Source of the DNA: Robertmurraya korlensis
GTDB lineage: Bacteria; Bacillota; Bacilli; Bacillales; Cytobacillaceae
DNA: 64,000 nucleotides
Reading direction: 5' to 3'
Assembly (NCBI RefSeq): GCF_023715225.1
Contig: NZ_JAMBNS010000009.1
Span: forward strand, 124,001 to 188,000
The notes below the pieces were generated by a model. The model saw only the letters and a program-made list of their open reading frames with translations. It was not told the DNA's origin and did no database searches. How positions within the stretch are numbered: the stretch's first letter is position 1; the number at the start of each line of letters is the position of its first letter. Shown here piece after piece: positions 6,555-15,210 of this stretch. The position numbers and the translations under genes are program-made.

Positions 6555-8912
6555 ATGGGGAAAACAAAACATCCAGGCCCACAAAAGAAAGCCTTATTAC
6601 CCGCACCAAAGCACTGGGTTAGTCCCATTCCATTTGGGTTAGGAAAGATTAAACCAAAACATATTCGCGATACGATGAAGGTCGCTTACGATAATAAAGA
6701 CAATCTAGGTTATGCCACTCGCATCATTACAGAGGGTGTTTGTGACGGCTGTGCGCTTGGAGTATCTGGCTTGTACGACCAAACCTTATCCGGTCCACAT
6801 CTGTGTACGACCCGATTAAATGTCTTGAGACTAAACACGATGCCAGCAATTAAACCAGAGATACTTCATGCCGATATTGACGAACTTAAAAAATATGATA
6901 GTACGGAACTTCGGAAACTTGGTCGTATCCCATATCCAATGATTCGTCGCAAAGGTGAGCGTAAGTTTTCTCGAATTACATGGGATGATGCGATGAATAT
7001 GATTGCCGGAAAGATGAAAAAGCTAAATCCTAAGCAATATGCTTTCTACTTAACATCACGTGGAATTACCAATGAAAACTATTATGTAGCTGCTAAAGTT
7101 TCACGCTTTTTAGGAGCAAATAATATTGATAATGCTTCAAGAATTTGTCACTCTCCAAGTAAAACAGCATTAAAACGGTCGATTGGTGTCGGGGCATCCA
7201 CTTCGAACTATTTAGATTGGATTGGTACAGATGTACTTCTATTTTGGGGTAGCGTGGCTTCAAATGCTTCACCAGTATCTTCTAAATACATGTTAGAAGC
7301 GAAGAAAAAGGGTACAAAAATCATTGTTATTAATCCATACCGTGAGCCAGCAATGGAAAATTATTGGATTCCTTCCAATCCAGAGTCAGCCCTTTTTGGA
7401 ACCAAGCTAGCAGATGATTTCTATCAAGTTAATATCGGAGGAGATATTGCGTTTATGTATGGAATCATGAAACACTGGTTTGATATGGAAGCGAAGCAAC
7501 AGGGTTCGGCCATTAATCTTCCGTTTGTACAAGAACATGTGAATGGTTACGAAGAACTAAAAGCAAAGGTACAAGAGCAAACATGGCAAAATATAATAGA
7601 ATCATCAGGTGTTACAAAAGAGCGAATCATCGAGCTTGCTGAAATCCTAGCAAAAGCAAAAAATGCTGTCTTTGCCTGGGCACTTGGTCTAACCATGCAT
7701 TCATTCGCCACAGACAACATCTCTCAAGTTGCTAATCTAGCTTTATTACGAGGTTTCCTTGGACGTAAGCACTCTGGTTTAATGCCGTTTCGTGGTCACT
7801 CCTCTGTACAAGGTTCTGGGGAAATGGGGGCAGATCCCTTTGTCTTACCAGGTGGGGATTTTTACGGTGAGAATATTGAGCGAATTGAAAAGCTGTGGGG
7901 CTTTAAACTTCCGCGTTGGCAAGGGGATATAGTTGGTGTCACTCTTGAAAATATTATGCTTCCAGAAGACCATGAGAGAAAGATGAAGTTATATTATTTA
8001 AGTGGTGGAAACTTCTTAGAAACCATGCCTGATCCAATATTTGTAGAGAAAGCATTATCTCAATTAGATATTCGTGTGCATCAGGATATTATTCTAAACA
8101 CTTCTACTCTAGTAGATGCACAAGAAGCTGTTATCGTGCTACCGGCGAAAACTAGATATGAGCAGGAAGGTGGCGGAACGTCAACTTCCACTGAAAGAAT
8201 GGTCTACTTTTCTCCTGAAATCGAAGGAAATAAGAACCGGATTGAAGAAGCTCGTGAAGAATGGAAAATCTATATTGATCTATCAAAGCGTGTAAATCCT
8301 AAAATGGCACATCTGGTGGATTTTAAGGATGCACAGGCGATCAGAGATGAGATCGCATTAGCGAATCCAAATTACGACGGTATCCAGCATTTAAAGAAAA
8401 AAGGTGATGTGTTCCAATGGGGAGGCGCTTGGCTATGTGAAGATGGAATTTGTCCAACTCCAGACGGTAAAGGGACATTAATTACAGTTGATATTCCAAA
8501 TATGGGTAAAAAAGAAGGACAGTTTTTACTAACAACTCGCCGTGGAAAGCAATTCAATTCCATGGTGTTTAGCGAAAAAGATCCATTAAATGGATCTGAC
8601 CGTTATGATGTCTTAATTAATGCAGCAGAAGCTCGAGACAATCGAATTGCAGATGGCGAAGGGATTGTTGTCTATAATCAGCATGGAGTGTTCCAAGGGC
8701 GTGCAAAGTATGCTGATATCACACCTGGTAATCTTGGTGTTCACTTCCCTGAAGGAAACTTCTTATTGCCAAAAGGAAAATATGAAAAATTTGCTGGTAT
8801 TCCAGATTATAATATTGCTGTCAAAGTAGAGAAGGCAGAACGTTTTAATGCTCGTAAAGATACACAATATCTGGAGAAACCAATTCCAGATCTAGAAACG
8901 GAAATAAGCTAA
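6555..8912 (+). CDS. FdhF/YdeP family molybdopterin oxidoreductase (formate dehydrogenase alpha-like)
   Basis: A 785-residue molybdenum or tungsten bis-MGD enzyme of the FdhF/YdeP group. N-terminal cysteines at about 63, 66 and 84 (CDGC plus one) are fewer than the four of a classical iron-sulfur site, as is common in the YdeP branch. The likely metal-ligand cysteine is in NASRICHSPS near residue 198, where formate dehydrogenases carry Cys or selenocysteine. GFLGRKHSGLMPFRGHSSVQG and the C-terminal MopB-type domain (LLTTRRGKQFNSM) are family features. An accessory gene fdhD follows after 19 bp, supporting a formate-dehydrogenase-like enzyme, but YdeP-type proteins are poorly characterised, so formate as substrate remains an inference. 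GGAGG precedes the ATG. Confidence 0.85.
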   Translation: MGKTKHPGPQKKALLPAPKHWVSPIPFGLGKIKPKHIRDTMKVAYDNKDNLGYATRIITEGVCDGCALGVSGLYDQTLSGPHLCTTRLNVLRLNTMPAIKPEILHADIDELKKYDSTELRKLGRIPYPMIRRKGERKFSRITWDDAMNMIAGKMKKLNPKQYAFYLTSRGITNENYYVAAKVSRFLGANNIDNASRICHSPSKTALKRSIGVGASTSNYLDWIGTDVLLFWGSVASNASPVSSKYMLEAKKKGTKIIVINPYREPAMENYWIPSNPESALFGTKLADDFYQVNIGGDIAFMYGIMKHWFDMEAKQQGSAINLPFVQEHVNGYEELKAKVQEQTWQNIIESSGVTKERIIELAEILAKAKNAVFAWALGLTMHSFATDNISQVANLALLRGFLGRKHSGLMPFRGHSSVQGSGEMGADPFVLPGGDFYGENIERIEKLWGFKLPRWQGDIVGVTLENIMLPEDHERKMKLYYLSGGNFLETMPDPIFVEKALSQLDIRVHQDIILNTSTLVDAQEAVIVLPAKTRYEQEGGGTSTSTERMVYFSPEIEGNKNRIEEAREEWKIYIDLSKRVNPKMAHLVDFKDAQAIRDEIALANPNYDGIQHLKKKGDVFQWGGAWLCEDGICPTPDGKGTLITVDIPNMGKKEGQFLLTTRRGKQFNSMVFSEKDPLNGSDRYDVLINAAEARDNRIADGEGIVVYNQHGVFQGRAKYADITPGNLGVHFPEGNFLLPKGKYEKFAGIPDYNIAVKVEKAERFNARKDTQYLEKPIPDLETEIS

Positions 8913-8931
8913 ATTTTAGGAGGGTACAGAA

Positions 8932-9732
8932 ATGGACAATGAAATTGATGAAGTGACCATTACTAGAAGCATCATGAGATTTGACGGCCAAGGCTTCTAT
9001 GAACAAGAGGATGATATTGCTGTTGAATTCCCGCTAACGGTGATGTTGGATGGTCAGGAATTTGCTACCATGGTCTGTACCCCTGCCGATATGGAAGAAC
9101 TTGTTGTCGGTTTTTTAGCGTCAGAAGGTGTCATTCGAAGATATGATGAGATTAAATCGTTAACGATAGACGACTCTAAAGGCTTTGCATATGTGGAGCT
9201 AGTTATTAAGAAGGAAATGCAAAACCACCATCACTCCAAACGCTTTATTGGTTCATGTTGTGGGAAAGGTCGGCAGTTTTACTTTTACAATGATATGAAA
9301 ACGGCAAAAACGGTAATGAGTAAGACAACAATTACCGGTCAAGACTGTCAGAGGCTGATGACGCTAATGCAAGAAAGTTCATCACACTTTCAGCAAACCG
9401 GTGGCGTTCACAACTCGGCTTTGTGTTCAAAAGAAGGAATCATCGTTTCACGGACGGATATTGGCCGCCACAATGCTTTAGACAAACTCTTTGGATATTG
9501 CTTAATGAATCACATTCCGTTGAAGGACAAGATTATTGTGTTTAGCGGACGAATTTCTTCAGAGGTATTGTTGAAGGCGGCAAAAATTGGTGTTGGGATT
9601 GTATTATCAAAGTCAGCTCCTACAAATCTAGCGCTTGATTTGGCAGAAGAACTGGGTATTACAGCTGTTGGTTTTATTCGTGGTCAAGGGTTTAATGTAT
9701 ACACACATCAAGAACGAATCTTAGGCGGATAA
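8932..9732 (+). CDS. fdhD: Formate dehydrogenase accessory sulfurtransferase FdhD
   Basis: A 266-residue FdhD protein. Family marks are the SCCGKG loop with the sulfur-carrying cysteines near residue 104, GGVHNSALC, and DIGRHNALDKL. FdhD carries sulfur from a cysteine desulfurase to the bis-MGD cofactor, a step needed for activity of formate dehydrogenases. Its position directly behind the FdhF-type gene, with a good AGGAGG site, indicates one operon and suggests that this enzyme needs a sulfurated cofactor. A strong terminator closes the unit. Confidence 0.95.
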   Translation: MDNEIDEVTITRSIMRFDGQGFYEQEDDIAVEFPLTVMLDGQEFATMVCTPADMEELVVGFLASEGVIRRYDEIKSLTIDDSKGFAYVELVIKKEMQNHHHSKRFIGSCCGKGRQFYFYNDMKTAKTVMSKTTITGQDCQRLMTLMQESSSHFQQTGGVHNSALCSKEGIIVSRTDIGRHNALDKLFGYCLMNHIPLKDKIIVFSGRISSEVLLKAAKIGVGIVLSKSAPTNLALDLAEELGITAVGFIRGQGFNVYTHQERILGG

Positions 9733-9739
9733 GATGAGG

Positions 9740-9775
9740 AAAGCACGATAAGCATAGGCTTATCGTGCTTTTTTT
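9740..9775 (+). terminator. Intrinsic terminator of the fdhF-fdhD unit
   Basis: A perfect 13-bp stem (AAGCACGATAAGC with its complement), a 4-nt loop and seven T follow the fdhD stop. Confidence 0.9.
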
Positions 9776-9790
9776 AAGTCTTAAGAAATA

Positions 9791-10771
9791 TTAATTATGA
9801 CCCACTATACGATGCGGTACATAGGGCTCTTCAAGGAATGCAATTTCTTCAGGTGAAAGCTTTACCGATAAAGCACCTACAGCATCCTCTAGATGAGATA
9901 TTTTCGTTGCCCCGATAATTGGAGCTGCTACGTTCTCTTTTTGTAATAGCCATGCAAGGGCAATGTGTGTACGAGGAACACCGTGTTTTTCGGCAATAGA
10001 TGCTACTCGCTCAACCACTAACCTGTCCGAATCCGAAGTCGCATCGTATTTAGACTTTTGGATCTGATCTGTCTCAGAACGAAGAGTGGTTACTGACCAG
10101 TCACGTGTTAATCTACCTGATGCAAGAGGGCTATATGGAGTGACACCAATTTTCTCCTCCTTGCAAAGTGGTAACATTTCTCGTTCTTCTTCACGGTAGA
10201 TTAGGTTTAAGTGGTTTTGCATAGACACAAACTTCGTCCAGCCATTTTTTTCAGCAACATGTAATGCCTTTTGGAATTGCCAAGCGTACATGGCAGAAGC
10301 ACCTATGTATCTTGCTTTTCCTGACTTTACTACGTCATGCAAGGCTTCCATTGTTTCTTCAATAGGAGTATCGTAGTCCCATCGGTGAATGATATAAAGA
10401 TCTACATAATCTGTTTCCAATCTCTTGAGGCTTTTATCAAGTTCACTCATGATGGCTTTTCGAGAAAGCCCCGAACCATTCGGTCCTTTGTGCATTTGAC
10501 CATGTACTTTCGTTGCTATAACTACTTCATCACGATTTGCAAAATCCTTCAGTGCCCTGCCAAGATATTCTTCACTTGTGCCAAGTGAGTATACATTGGC
10601 AGTATCAAAAAAATTAATCCCCATTTCTAGGGCTTTTTTTATTACGGGGCGAGAGTCATTTTCGTTAAGAACCCATTGGTGGAGCCATTTCGTTGCATCT
10701 CCAAAACCCATACATCCAAGACAAAATCGAGATACATCTAAGCCTGTATTACCAAGTTTCACATACTCCAT
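9791..10771 (-). CDS. Aldo/keto reductase
   Basis: A 326-residue NADPH-dependent aldo/keto reductase of the YajO/YhdN-like type. The barrel motifs are visible: NFFDTANVYSLGTSEEYLG with catalytic Asp and Tyr, the catalytic Lys in VVIATKVHG, DLYIIHRWD with the catalytic His, and the cofactor-binding end ENVAAPIIGATKISHLEDAV. It should reduce aldehydes or ketones; the physiological substrate is unknown. It stands alone, convergent with fdhD, with no link to its neighbours visible in the sequence. Confidence 0.9.
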   Translation of the reverse strand: MEYVKLGNTGLDVSRFCLGCMGFGDATKWLHQWVLNENDSRPVIKKALEMGINFFDTANVYSLGTSEEYLGRALKDFANRDEVVIATKVHGQMHKGPNGSGLSRKAIMSELDKSLKRLETDYVDLYIIHRWDYDTPIEETMEALHDVVKSGKARYIGASAMYAWQFQKALHVAEKNGWTKFVSMQNHLNLIYREEEREMLPLCKEEKIGVTPYSPLASGRLTRDWSVTTLRSETDQIQKSKYDATSDSDRLVVERVASIAEKHGVPRTHIALAWLLQKENVAAPIIGATKISHLEDAVGALSVKLSPEEIAFLEEPYVPHRIVGHN

Positions 10772-10902
10772 TTAATTGTTCCCTCTCTTTTATTTATTTG
10801 CCACGTTTATCGTGACCACTTTAGGAATAATTATGTCACAACTTTAAGGAATCGCTTAACCCATTCCTACAAAGTTTTTGCCTAATCCTCCAACGAAACA
10901 AT

Positions 10903-10935
10903 AAAAACCATTGGGAACATTCCAATGGTTTTTAA
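10903..10935 (-). terminator. Intrinsic terminator of the LysE-family gene
   Basis: On the minus strand ACCATTGG and CCAATGGT pair around a 7-nt loop and are followed by T residues; the hairpin overlaps the stop codon of the LysE-type gene. Confidence 0.75.
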
Positions 10936-11555
10936 GCTTGTTTATCAAAAGCTAACTTTAATCCAAATCCAATTAATACAAGACCCGTTACTTTATCCAT
11001 TATTCTTTTTACTTTTGGAGACATAAGCCATTCACGTAAGTAGTTAATGAAAAAGACATATACAAAAAACCAGGTGATGGATAAGACAGTGTATATAATG
11101 CCCATCATAATAAATTGTTGTGTTGCGTCGGCTCCTGTTTTCACAAATTGGGGTAAAAAGGTTAGAAAGAACATGGCTACCTTTGGATTAAGCACATTGG
11201 ATAAAAGTCCTTGTTTAAACGCTGACTTTTTTATTTCATAATTATTTTGTTTTTCTATTTTAATGACGTTCTTGTTTTTCATAGTGATAAAAGAGGATAA
11301 TCCAAGGTATATCAAGTAGATGGCACCTGCGTATTTAACGATTTCAAATGCAACGGCGGACTGCATTAAAATAGCTGATAGACCAAAAGCAGCAGCAAAT
11401 GTATGCACCAAAGAACCAGTTGTAATACCTAAAGCCATTTTATAGCCGTCATTTCTTCCATCTGAAATAGTCCTTTTTGTTATAAGTGCTGTATCAATCC
11501 CTGGACTCATCACTACGAACAATGAAAGGACTAAAAACGTAAAGAAATCATTCAT
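10932..11555 (-). CDS. LysE/RhtB family amino acid exporter
   Basis: A 207-residue inner-membrane protein with about six hydrophobic segments. The family opening FLVLSLFVVMSPGIDTALITKRTISDGRNDGYKMALGI, a LysE signature with the MSPGID loop, assigns it to the LysE/RhtB translocators, which export amino acids or related small molecules. The substrate cannot be read. It is divergent from the XRE-cupin regulator at 11706, which is the likely controller. The ATG at 11555 follows AAGGAG at a spacing of 8; a GTG three codons earlier is inside the ribosome binding site. Confidence 0.9.
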   Translation of the reverse strand: MNDFFTFLVLSLFVVMSPGIDTALITKRTISDGRNDGYKMALGITTGSLVHTFAAAFGLSAILMQSAVAFEIVKYAGAIYLIYLGLSSFITMKNKNVIKIEKQNNYEIKKSAFKQGLLSNVLNPKVAMFFLTFLPQFVKTGADATQQFIMMGIIYTVLSITWFFVYVFFINYLREWLMSPKVKRIMDKVTGLVLIGFGLKLAFDKQA

Positions 11556-11705
11556 TTTCTCCACTCCTTACTAACTTGTAAAAGGCTATTTTATAAAATA
11601 TAATTTTATAGTATTAAATATAGTTTAACATATATGTGGTATGTTTTTAAGTTGAATTTAATTAAGTTAAATAATATTTAAATGTTTCCTTAAGGAGCGA
11701 ATAGA

Positions 11706-12251
11706 ATGGAGAATATAGATATTGGGAAAAAGGTGGAGAAATTTAGAAAAGCTAAAGGTTTAAGTAGTAGAGAATTAGCAAAAATAGCTGAAATTACTCC
11801 TTCCATGTTAAGTCAAATAGAAAGGGGGATCGCAAATCCCTCAATCCAAACGCTAAAGGTTTTAGCTAAAGCCCTTGACGTTCCTACCTTTAGTTTTTTG
11901 CTTGAAGAAACAAATACCAAAGATTTAGTTGTTAGGTCAAATGAACGGAGGAAAATGGTAATTGACAATTTATCATATGAGTTATTGTCACCAGATTTTA
12001 CAGGAGCCATTTCGACTGCGATTATGAGTGTTCCTCCCAATACCTCATCATCAGAGAGTCTATTGGAACACAAAGGAGAAGAGGTTGCTTTTGTATTAGA
12101 GGGGAAAATTAAAGTGTTTTTAAATGAAGAAGAATACATATTAGATACAGGTGATAGTGTCAAAATTCCAGCACATATGAAGCATAAATGGGAGAATCAT
12201 TTTTCTACGAAGGCTACGATCTTATTTTCAGTCACTCCATCTATCTTTTAA
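11706..12251 (+). CDS. XRE-family HTH regulator with C-terminal cupin domain
   Basis: A 181-residue regulator. Residues 8-62 form an XRE helix-turn-helix (KGLSSRELAKIAEITPSMLSQIERG). Residues about 100-178 form a small cupin barrel (EVAFVLEGKIKVFLNEEEYIL, then DTGDSVKIPAHMKHKWEN). This class usually senses a small ligand and controls neighbouring transport or metabolic genes. The 150-bp A/T-rich divergent gap to the LysE exporter should carry its operator, but I could not identify a clear repeat there. AAGGAG precedes the ATG. Confidence 0.9.
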   Translation: MENIDIGKKVEKFRKAKGLSSRELAKIAEITPSMLSQIERGIANPSIQTLKVLAKALDVPTFSFLLEETNTKDLVVRSNERRKMVIDNLSYELLSPDFTGAISTAIMSVPPNTSSSESLLEHKGEEVAFVLEGKIKVFLNEEEYILDTGDSVKIPAHMKHKWENHFSTKATILFSVTPSIF

Positions 12252-12304
12252 TATCCACTCAGAAAGAAAAACCCTGATTTTCCTCAAGGTCTTTATCTGT
12301 ATTA

Positions 12305-12730
12305 CTATAGATTTTCTGAAGTATGATTTAAGTTGTTTTCTTTTATATTTATAAGTACCTTTGTTAATTCGGAAAGTTCATTATTGAGATTTTTTGAGAA
12401 ATTAGCTAGACCTGTGAATTGTTCTTTTAATTCGGAGATATCGTTAGAGATAGTTACTAATTTTTCATATAAAGTAGACAATTGCACATTTTCTTGTTTC
12501 TCAGAAACTTTGGATGGTTGAACAGAAGCGATTGTCTTATTTTTACTAAGTTGTTCGGTAACAGAATTCATAATAACATCATTACTAAGAAGAGTGGACG
12601 CTAGTTGCATCATAGATCCCAAATCGATTGTATTTTGATTTTTAAGAAATTGGTTGGCAATATTCTTAGGATTCTTGTCCATATTGTTAGTAGAATTCTG
12701 TTCTAGATTTCCATTTACGTTGTCACTCAT
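12305..12730 (-). CDS. Hypothetical protein with C-terminal coiled-coil segment
   Basis: I do not recognise this 141-residue protein. It starts with an Asn/Gln-rich polar stretch (about residues 1-35). A hydrophobic helical segment (about LGSMMQLASTLLSNDVIMNSV) follows, then a region of regular heptads (about residues 85-135, LYEKLVTISNDISELKEQF and NLNNELSELTKVLINIKEN) that looks like a coiled coil. There is no signal peptide or transmembrane helix. AAGGTGGAG precedes the ATG, so it is probably expressed. It lies downstream of the 61-residue hydrophobic peptide gene on the same strand, separated by a terminator. Confidence 0.6.
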   Translation of the reverse strand: MSDNVNGNLEQNSTNNMDKNPKNIANQFLKNQNTIDLGSMMQLASTLLSNDVIMNSVTEQLSKNKTIASVQPSKVSEKQENVQLSTLYEKLVTISNDISELKEQFTGLANFSKNLNNELSELTKVLINIKENNLNHTSENL

Positions 12731-12845
12731 TTTTTCTCCACCTTATGAATTTATTTTGCAACAAATTTAAACTCTTTCCATCCTATGCTGCTTTATAAAA
12801 AATGTAGTGTGTTAACATCTCTGTTCAAGAGATTTTAATGCATAA

Positions 12846-12884
12846 ATAAAAACCCTGGAATTTCAAAAAAATATTCCAGGGTTC
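12846..12884 (-). terminator. Intrinsic terminator downstream of the 61-residue peptide gene
   Basis: An 11-bp perfect stem (AACCCTGGAAT at 12851-12861 with ATTCCAGGGTT at 12873-12883) is followed on the minus strand by a T-rich tract. Confidence 0.85.
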
Positions 12885-12928
12885 CTAGAAACCTAGGTTT
12901 AACTAACTAATTACTTGAGAAGGTAAGA

Positions 12929-13114
12929 TTAGAAGCAGTTAACATCATTAAGTGCTTCTTGAGCTTGCGCAAGATTAGCGGCAACCTCAGTAAAACCAAA
13001 TAAGTTTGCAACTGCGATAGCAACCGCAATTACAATCTGTAATACAAGTCTTCCAATTTCACAAAGAAGTCCTTGGACAATTCCTCCAATTGTGTTATCA
13101 GGAATTAATGCCAT
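12929..13114 (-). CDS. Small hydrophobic peptide of unknown function
   Basis: A 61-residue protein not recognised by me. A short polar start is followed by a long hydrophobic stretch at about residues 12-46 (GLLCEIGRLVLQIVIAVAIA and on to VANLFGFTEVAA), then an Ala/Gln/Asn-rich tail. The only two cysteines are at 18 and at 60, next to the C-terminus. It has a strong AAAGGAG site and its own terminator, so it is a real transcription unit. It could be a small membrane protein, a leaderless antimicrobial peptide or a spore-associated peptide; the sequence does not decide. No modification, immunity or export gene lies immediately beside it. Confidence 0.6.
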   Translation of the reverse strand: MALIPDNTIGGIVQGLLCEIGRLVLQIVIAVAIAVANLFGFTEVAANLAQAQEALNDVNCF

Positions 13115-13303
13115 TTGTCTTCTCCTTTCTACTAAGAAATTTTATAAGAGGCCTCTTACAAAATACATCTTATGTAAAAAAGTTGGACAAGTATAAGCAG
13201 CTATCATAATAATAGAAAAAAGAGGCTGTCCAATTTACACATGTAATATCTGAAATGTTTTGAAGCGTGTTTGTATGTAATTTAGCTAACGAGATCTTCT
13301 GTG

Positions 13304-13348
13304 AAAGAAATGAAGGGAACTTCTCTAAAAAGTTCCCTTCATTTCTTT
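13304..13348 (-). terminator. Long intrinsic terminator hairpin
   Basis: A perfect 19-bp inverted repeat (13304-13322 with 13330-13348) has a 7-nt loop, six bases beyond the stop of the 90-residue gene. The stem is longer than the others in the window and ends in T-rich flanks on both sides. Confidence 0.8.
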
Positions 13349-13354
13349 CCTATC

Positions 13355-13627
13355 CTATTCTATTGAAGATGCGATTTTGTTTAAATTTTCATGGATCGTT
13401 GGGTGATCTCCACCACAATAGAAAGCTGTTACCAATTCATAACATGCATCCTTATCTATTAAATAACAACGATGAGTTCCCATATCGTAAACAAAGTGAC
13501 TTAGCTCTTCACCTTTTGACCCATCAAACACTCGATAATTTCCAAGTCCAAATAATTCGCGAGCACCATTTTGAGCCATGTCTAGAAACTCTTCTCTCGT
13601 TATTTCTTTTAGCGCCACTAGTCTCAC
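13355..13627 (-). CDS. Hypothetical protein, 90 residues
   Basis: I do not recognise this protein. It is acidic and soluble, with an N-terminal helix (LKEITREEFLDMAQNGAREL), a central strand-rich part (NYRVFDGSKG and HFVYDMGTHRCYLID) and two Cys in DKDACYELVTAFYCGGDH. It looks like a complete small alpha/beta domain rather than a fragment. The GTG start at 13627 is supported by GGAGG seven bases upstream. It stands alone, with a long terminator. Confidence 0.6.
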   Translation of the reverse strand: MRLVALKEITREEFLDMAQNGARELFGLGNYRVFDGSKGEELSHFVYDMGTHRCYLIDKDACYELVTAFYCGGDHPTIHENLNKIASSIE

Positions 13628-13922
13628 TTTAAAACCTCCAGTATATTTTTATTCTAGAAACCAACTTAAAATTGAGAATATCCCTTTAGTACTACCTTAA
13701 TATTTTTGGATGTAAGGATTAGATGTTATGGCCATGCGTGTAAATTTTATCATATTTTTATTTAGAAAGAATTTTTAAACTTCGCCTGAACTTCTTTTAA
13801 AAACATTTACATCCGAGAAATGCCTATGGAGCATATCAAGATATGTGATATAAGTATTAGCTGTATGCCATGTGTCGCGCTAGAATAAGGAACAGGAGAG
13901 GGAACAGGAAGGAGTTGGTTTT

Positions 13923-15092
13923 TTGGCTAAACCCAATAGTTTGTTGATTTTCATATTAACGATAGGAGTATTCGGTATCTTAAATACCGAAATGGGTATT
14001 ATTGGAATATTACCACCACTTGCGGAACATTTTAATGTTAGTGTTTCAAAAGCAGGTCTGCTGGTGAGTCTCTTTGCCCTAGTGATTGCAGTATCTGGTC
14101 CAACGATGCCTTTATTGTTTTCAGGTATTAATCGGAAGAAGGTAATGTTACTTGTACTTGGAGTTTTCGTTCTCGGTAATATTGTTTCTATATTTACAAC
14201 AAACTTCACCATTGCAATCATTGCACGCGTAATACCGGCCCTTTTTCATCCTATTTATTGTTCATTGGCTTTTTCAGTGGCTGCTGCCTCAGTTAGTAAA
14301 GAAGAAGCTCCTAAAGCTGTATCTAAGGTGTTTATAGGTGTATCCGCTGGTATGGTAGTTGGCGTACCAATCGCAAGTTTTATTGCCAGTACATTCTCTT
14401 TACAAATGGCAATGGTATTCTTTGCAGTTGTAAATGCTATTGCATTTCTTGCTACATTACTATTTGTACCATCAATGCCTGTATCTGAAAAACTTTCGTA
14501 TGGAGCACAATTATCCGTATTAAAAAAATTCGTTACTTGGCAATCCATTGTAGCCGTCATATTTCTAAACTCAGCTATATTCGGGGTTTATAGTTATTTG
14601 GCTGAGTATTTAAAAACTGTTACGAATATGTCTTCAAACACAATTACGATTATGTTATTCGTATTCGGTGGTGCCAATATTATTGGAAATGTTTTGGCAG
14701 GGAAGTTGCTTACTAAAAATGCCTTAAGTTCAGTAGTGTTTTTTCCTTTCGTATTAGGTGCAGTTTATATCCTATTATTCCTTTTTGGACATTTATCTGT
14801 ACCTATGGCGATCATTACTTTAATCTGGGGCATCTTAGCAGGAGTAGGAGGAAATATCAATCAATATTGGATTATGTCCTCAGCTCCCGAGGCTCCTGAT
14901 TTTGCTAATGGCTTATTTTTAACATCGGCTAACTTAGGAACAACAATTGGAGCAGCTATAGGTGGGTTATTTATATCAGGAATGGGTACAGAATATGTTA
15001 TATTAGTGGGAATTTTTTCAGTGATACTAGGTTCCTTATCTATTTTTCTAAGAAATTATATGTATAGTCCTACAAAGCAACTCTCCATATAA
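13923..15092 (+). CDS. MFS transporter (AraJ/YdhP-type drug or sugar efflux permease)
   Basis: A 389-residue, twelve-helix major facilitator protein. The opening TEMGIIGILPPLAEHFNVSVSKAG and motif-A-like segment FSGINRKKVMLLVL are typical of the AraJ/YdhP/YtbD-type efflux branch (DHA1-like). It probably extrudes a drug, arabinose-like sugar or other small molecule; the substrate is not deducible. The TTG start at 13923 follows GGAAGGAG. It is flanked by an unrelated small gene and the lut operon, and has its own terminator. The 295 bp before it contain no feature I can name. Confidence 0.85.
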   Translation: MAKPNSLLIFILTIGVFGILNTEMGIIGILPPLAEHFNVSVSKAGLLVSLFALVIAVSGPTMPLLFSGINRKKVMLLVLGVFVLGNIVSIFTTNFTIAIIARVIPALFHPIYCSLAFSVAAASVSKEEAPKAVSKVFIGVSAGMVVGVPIASFIASTFSLQMAMVFFAVVNAIAFLATLLFVPSMPVSEKLSYGAQLSVLKKFVTWQSIVAVIFLNSAIFGVYSYLAEYLKTVTNMSSNTITIMLFVFGGANIIGNVLAGKLLTKNALSSVVFFPFVLGAVYILLFLFGHLSVPMAIITLIWGILAGVGGNINQYWIMSSAPEAPDFANGLFLTSANLGTTIGAAIGGLFISGMGTEYVILVGIFSVILGSLSIFLRNYMYSPTKQLSI

Positions 15093-15160
15093 TGGATTAA
15101 GGAGATGTTTAGTTGGGAAAAACGCATATATTGTTTCCTTTGATTAAAAGTAAATAAGGT

Positions 15161-15199
15161 CTAACGCACCGAATCATTTGACTCGGTGCGTTAGTTTTT
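15161..15199 (+). terminator. Intrinsic terminator between MFS gene and lutC
   Basis: A perfect 12-bp stem (CTAACGCACCGA with TCGGTGCGTTAG) is followed by TTTTT on the plus strand; it lies between convergent genes. Confidence 0.8.
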
Positions 15200-15210
15200 A
15201 TGTGAATATT

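Noticed and set aside
13220-13240. Insertion sequence remnant (AAAGAGGCTGTCCAA)
   Set aside because: No transposase fragment, target duplication or second long inverted end is visible; kept only as a low-interest inverted pair.
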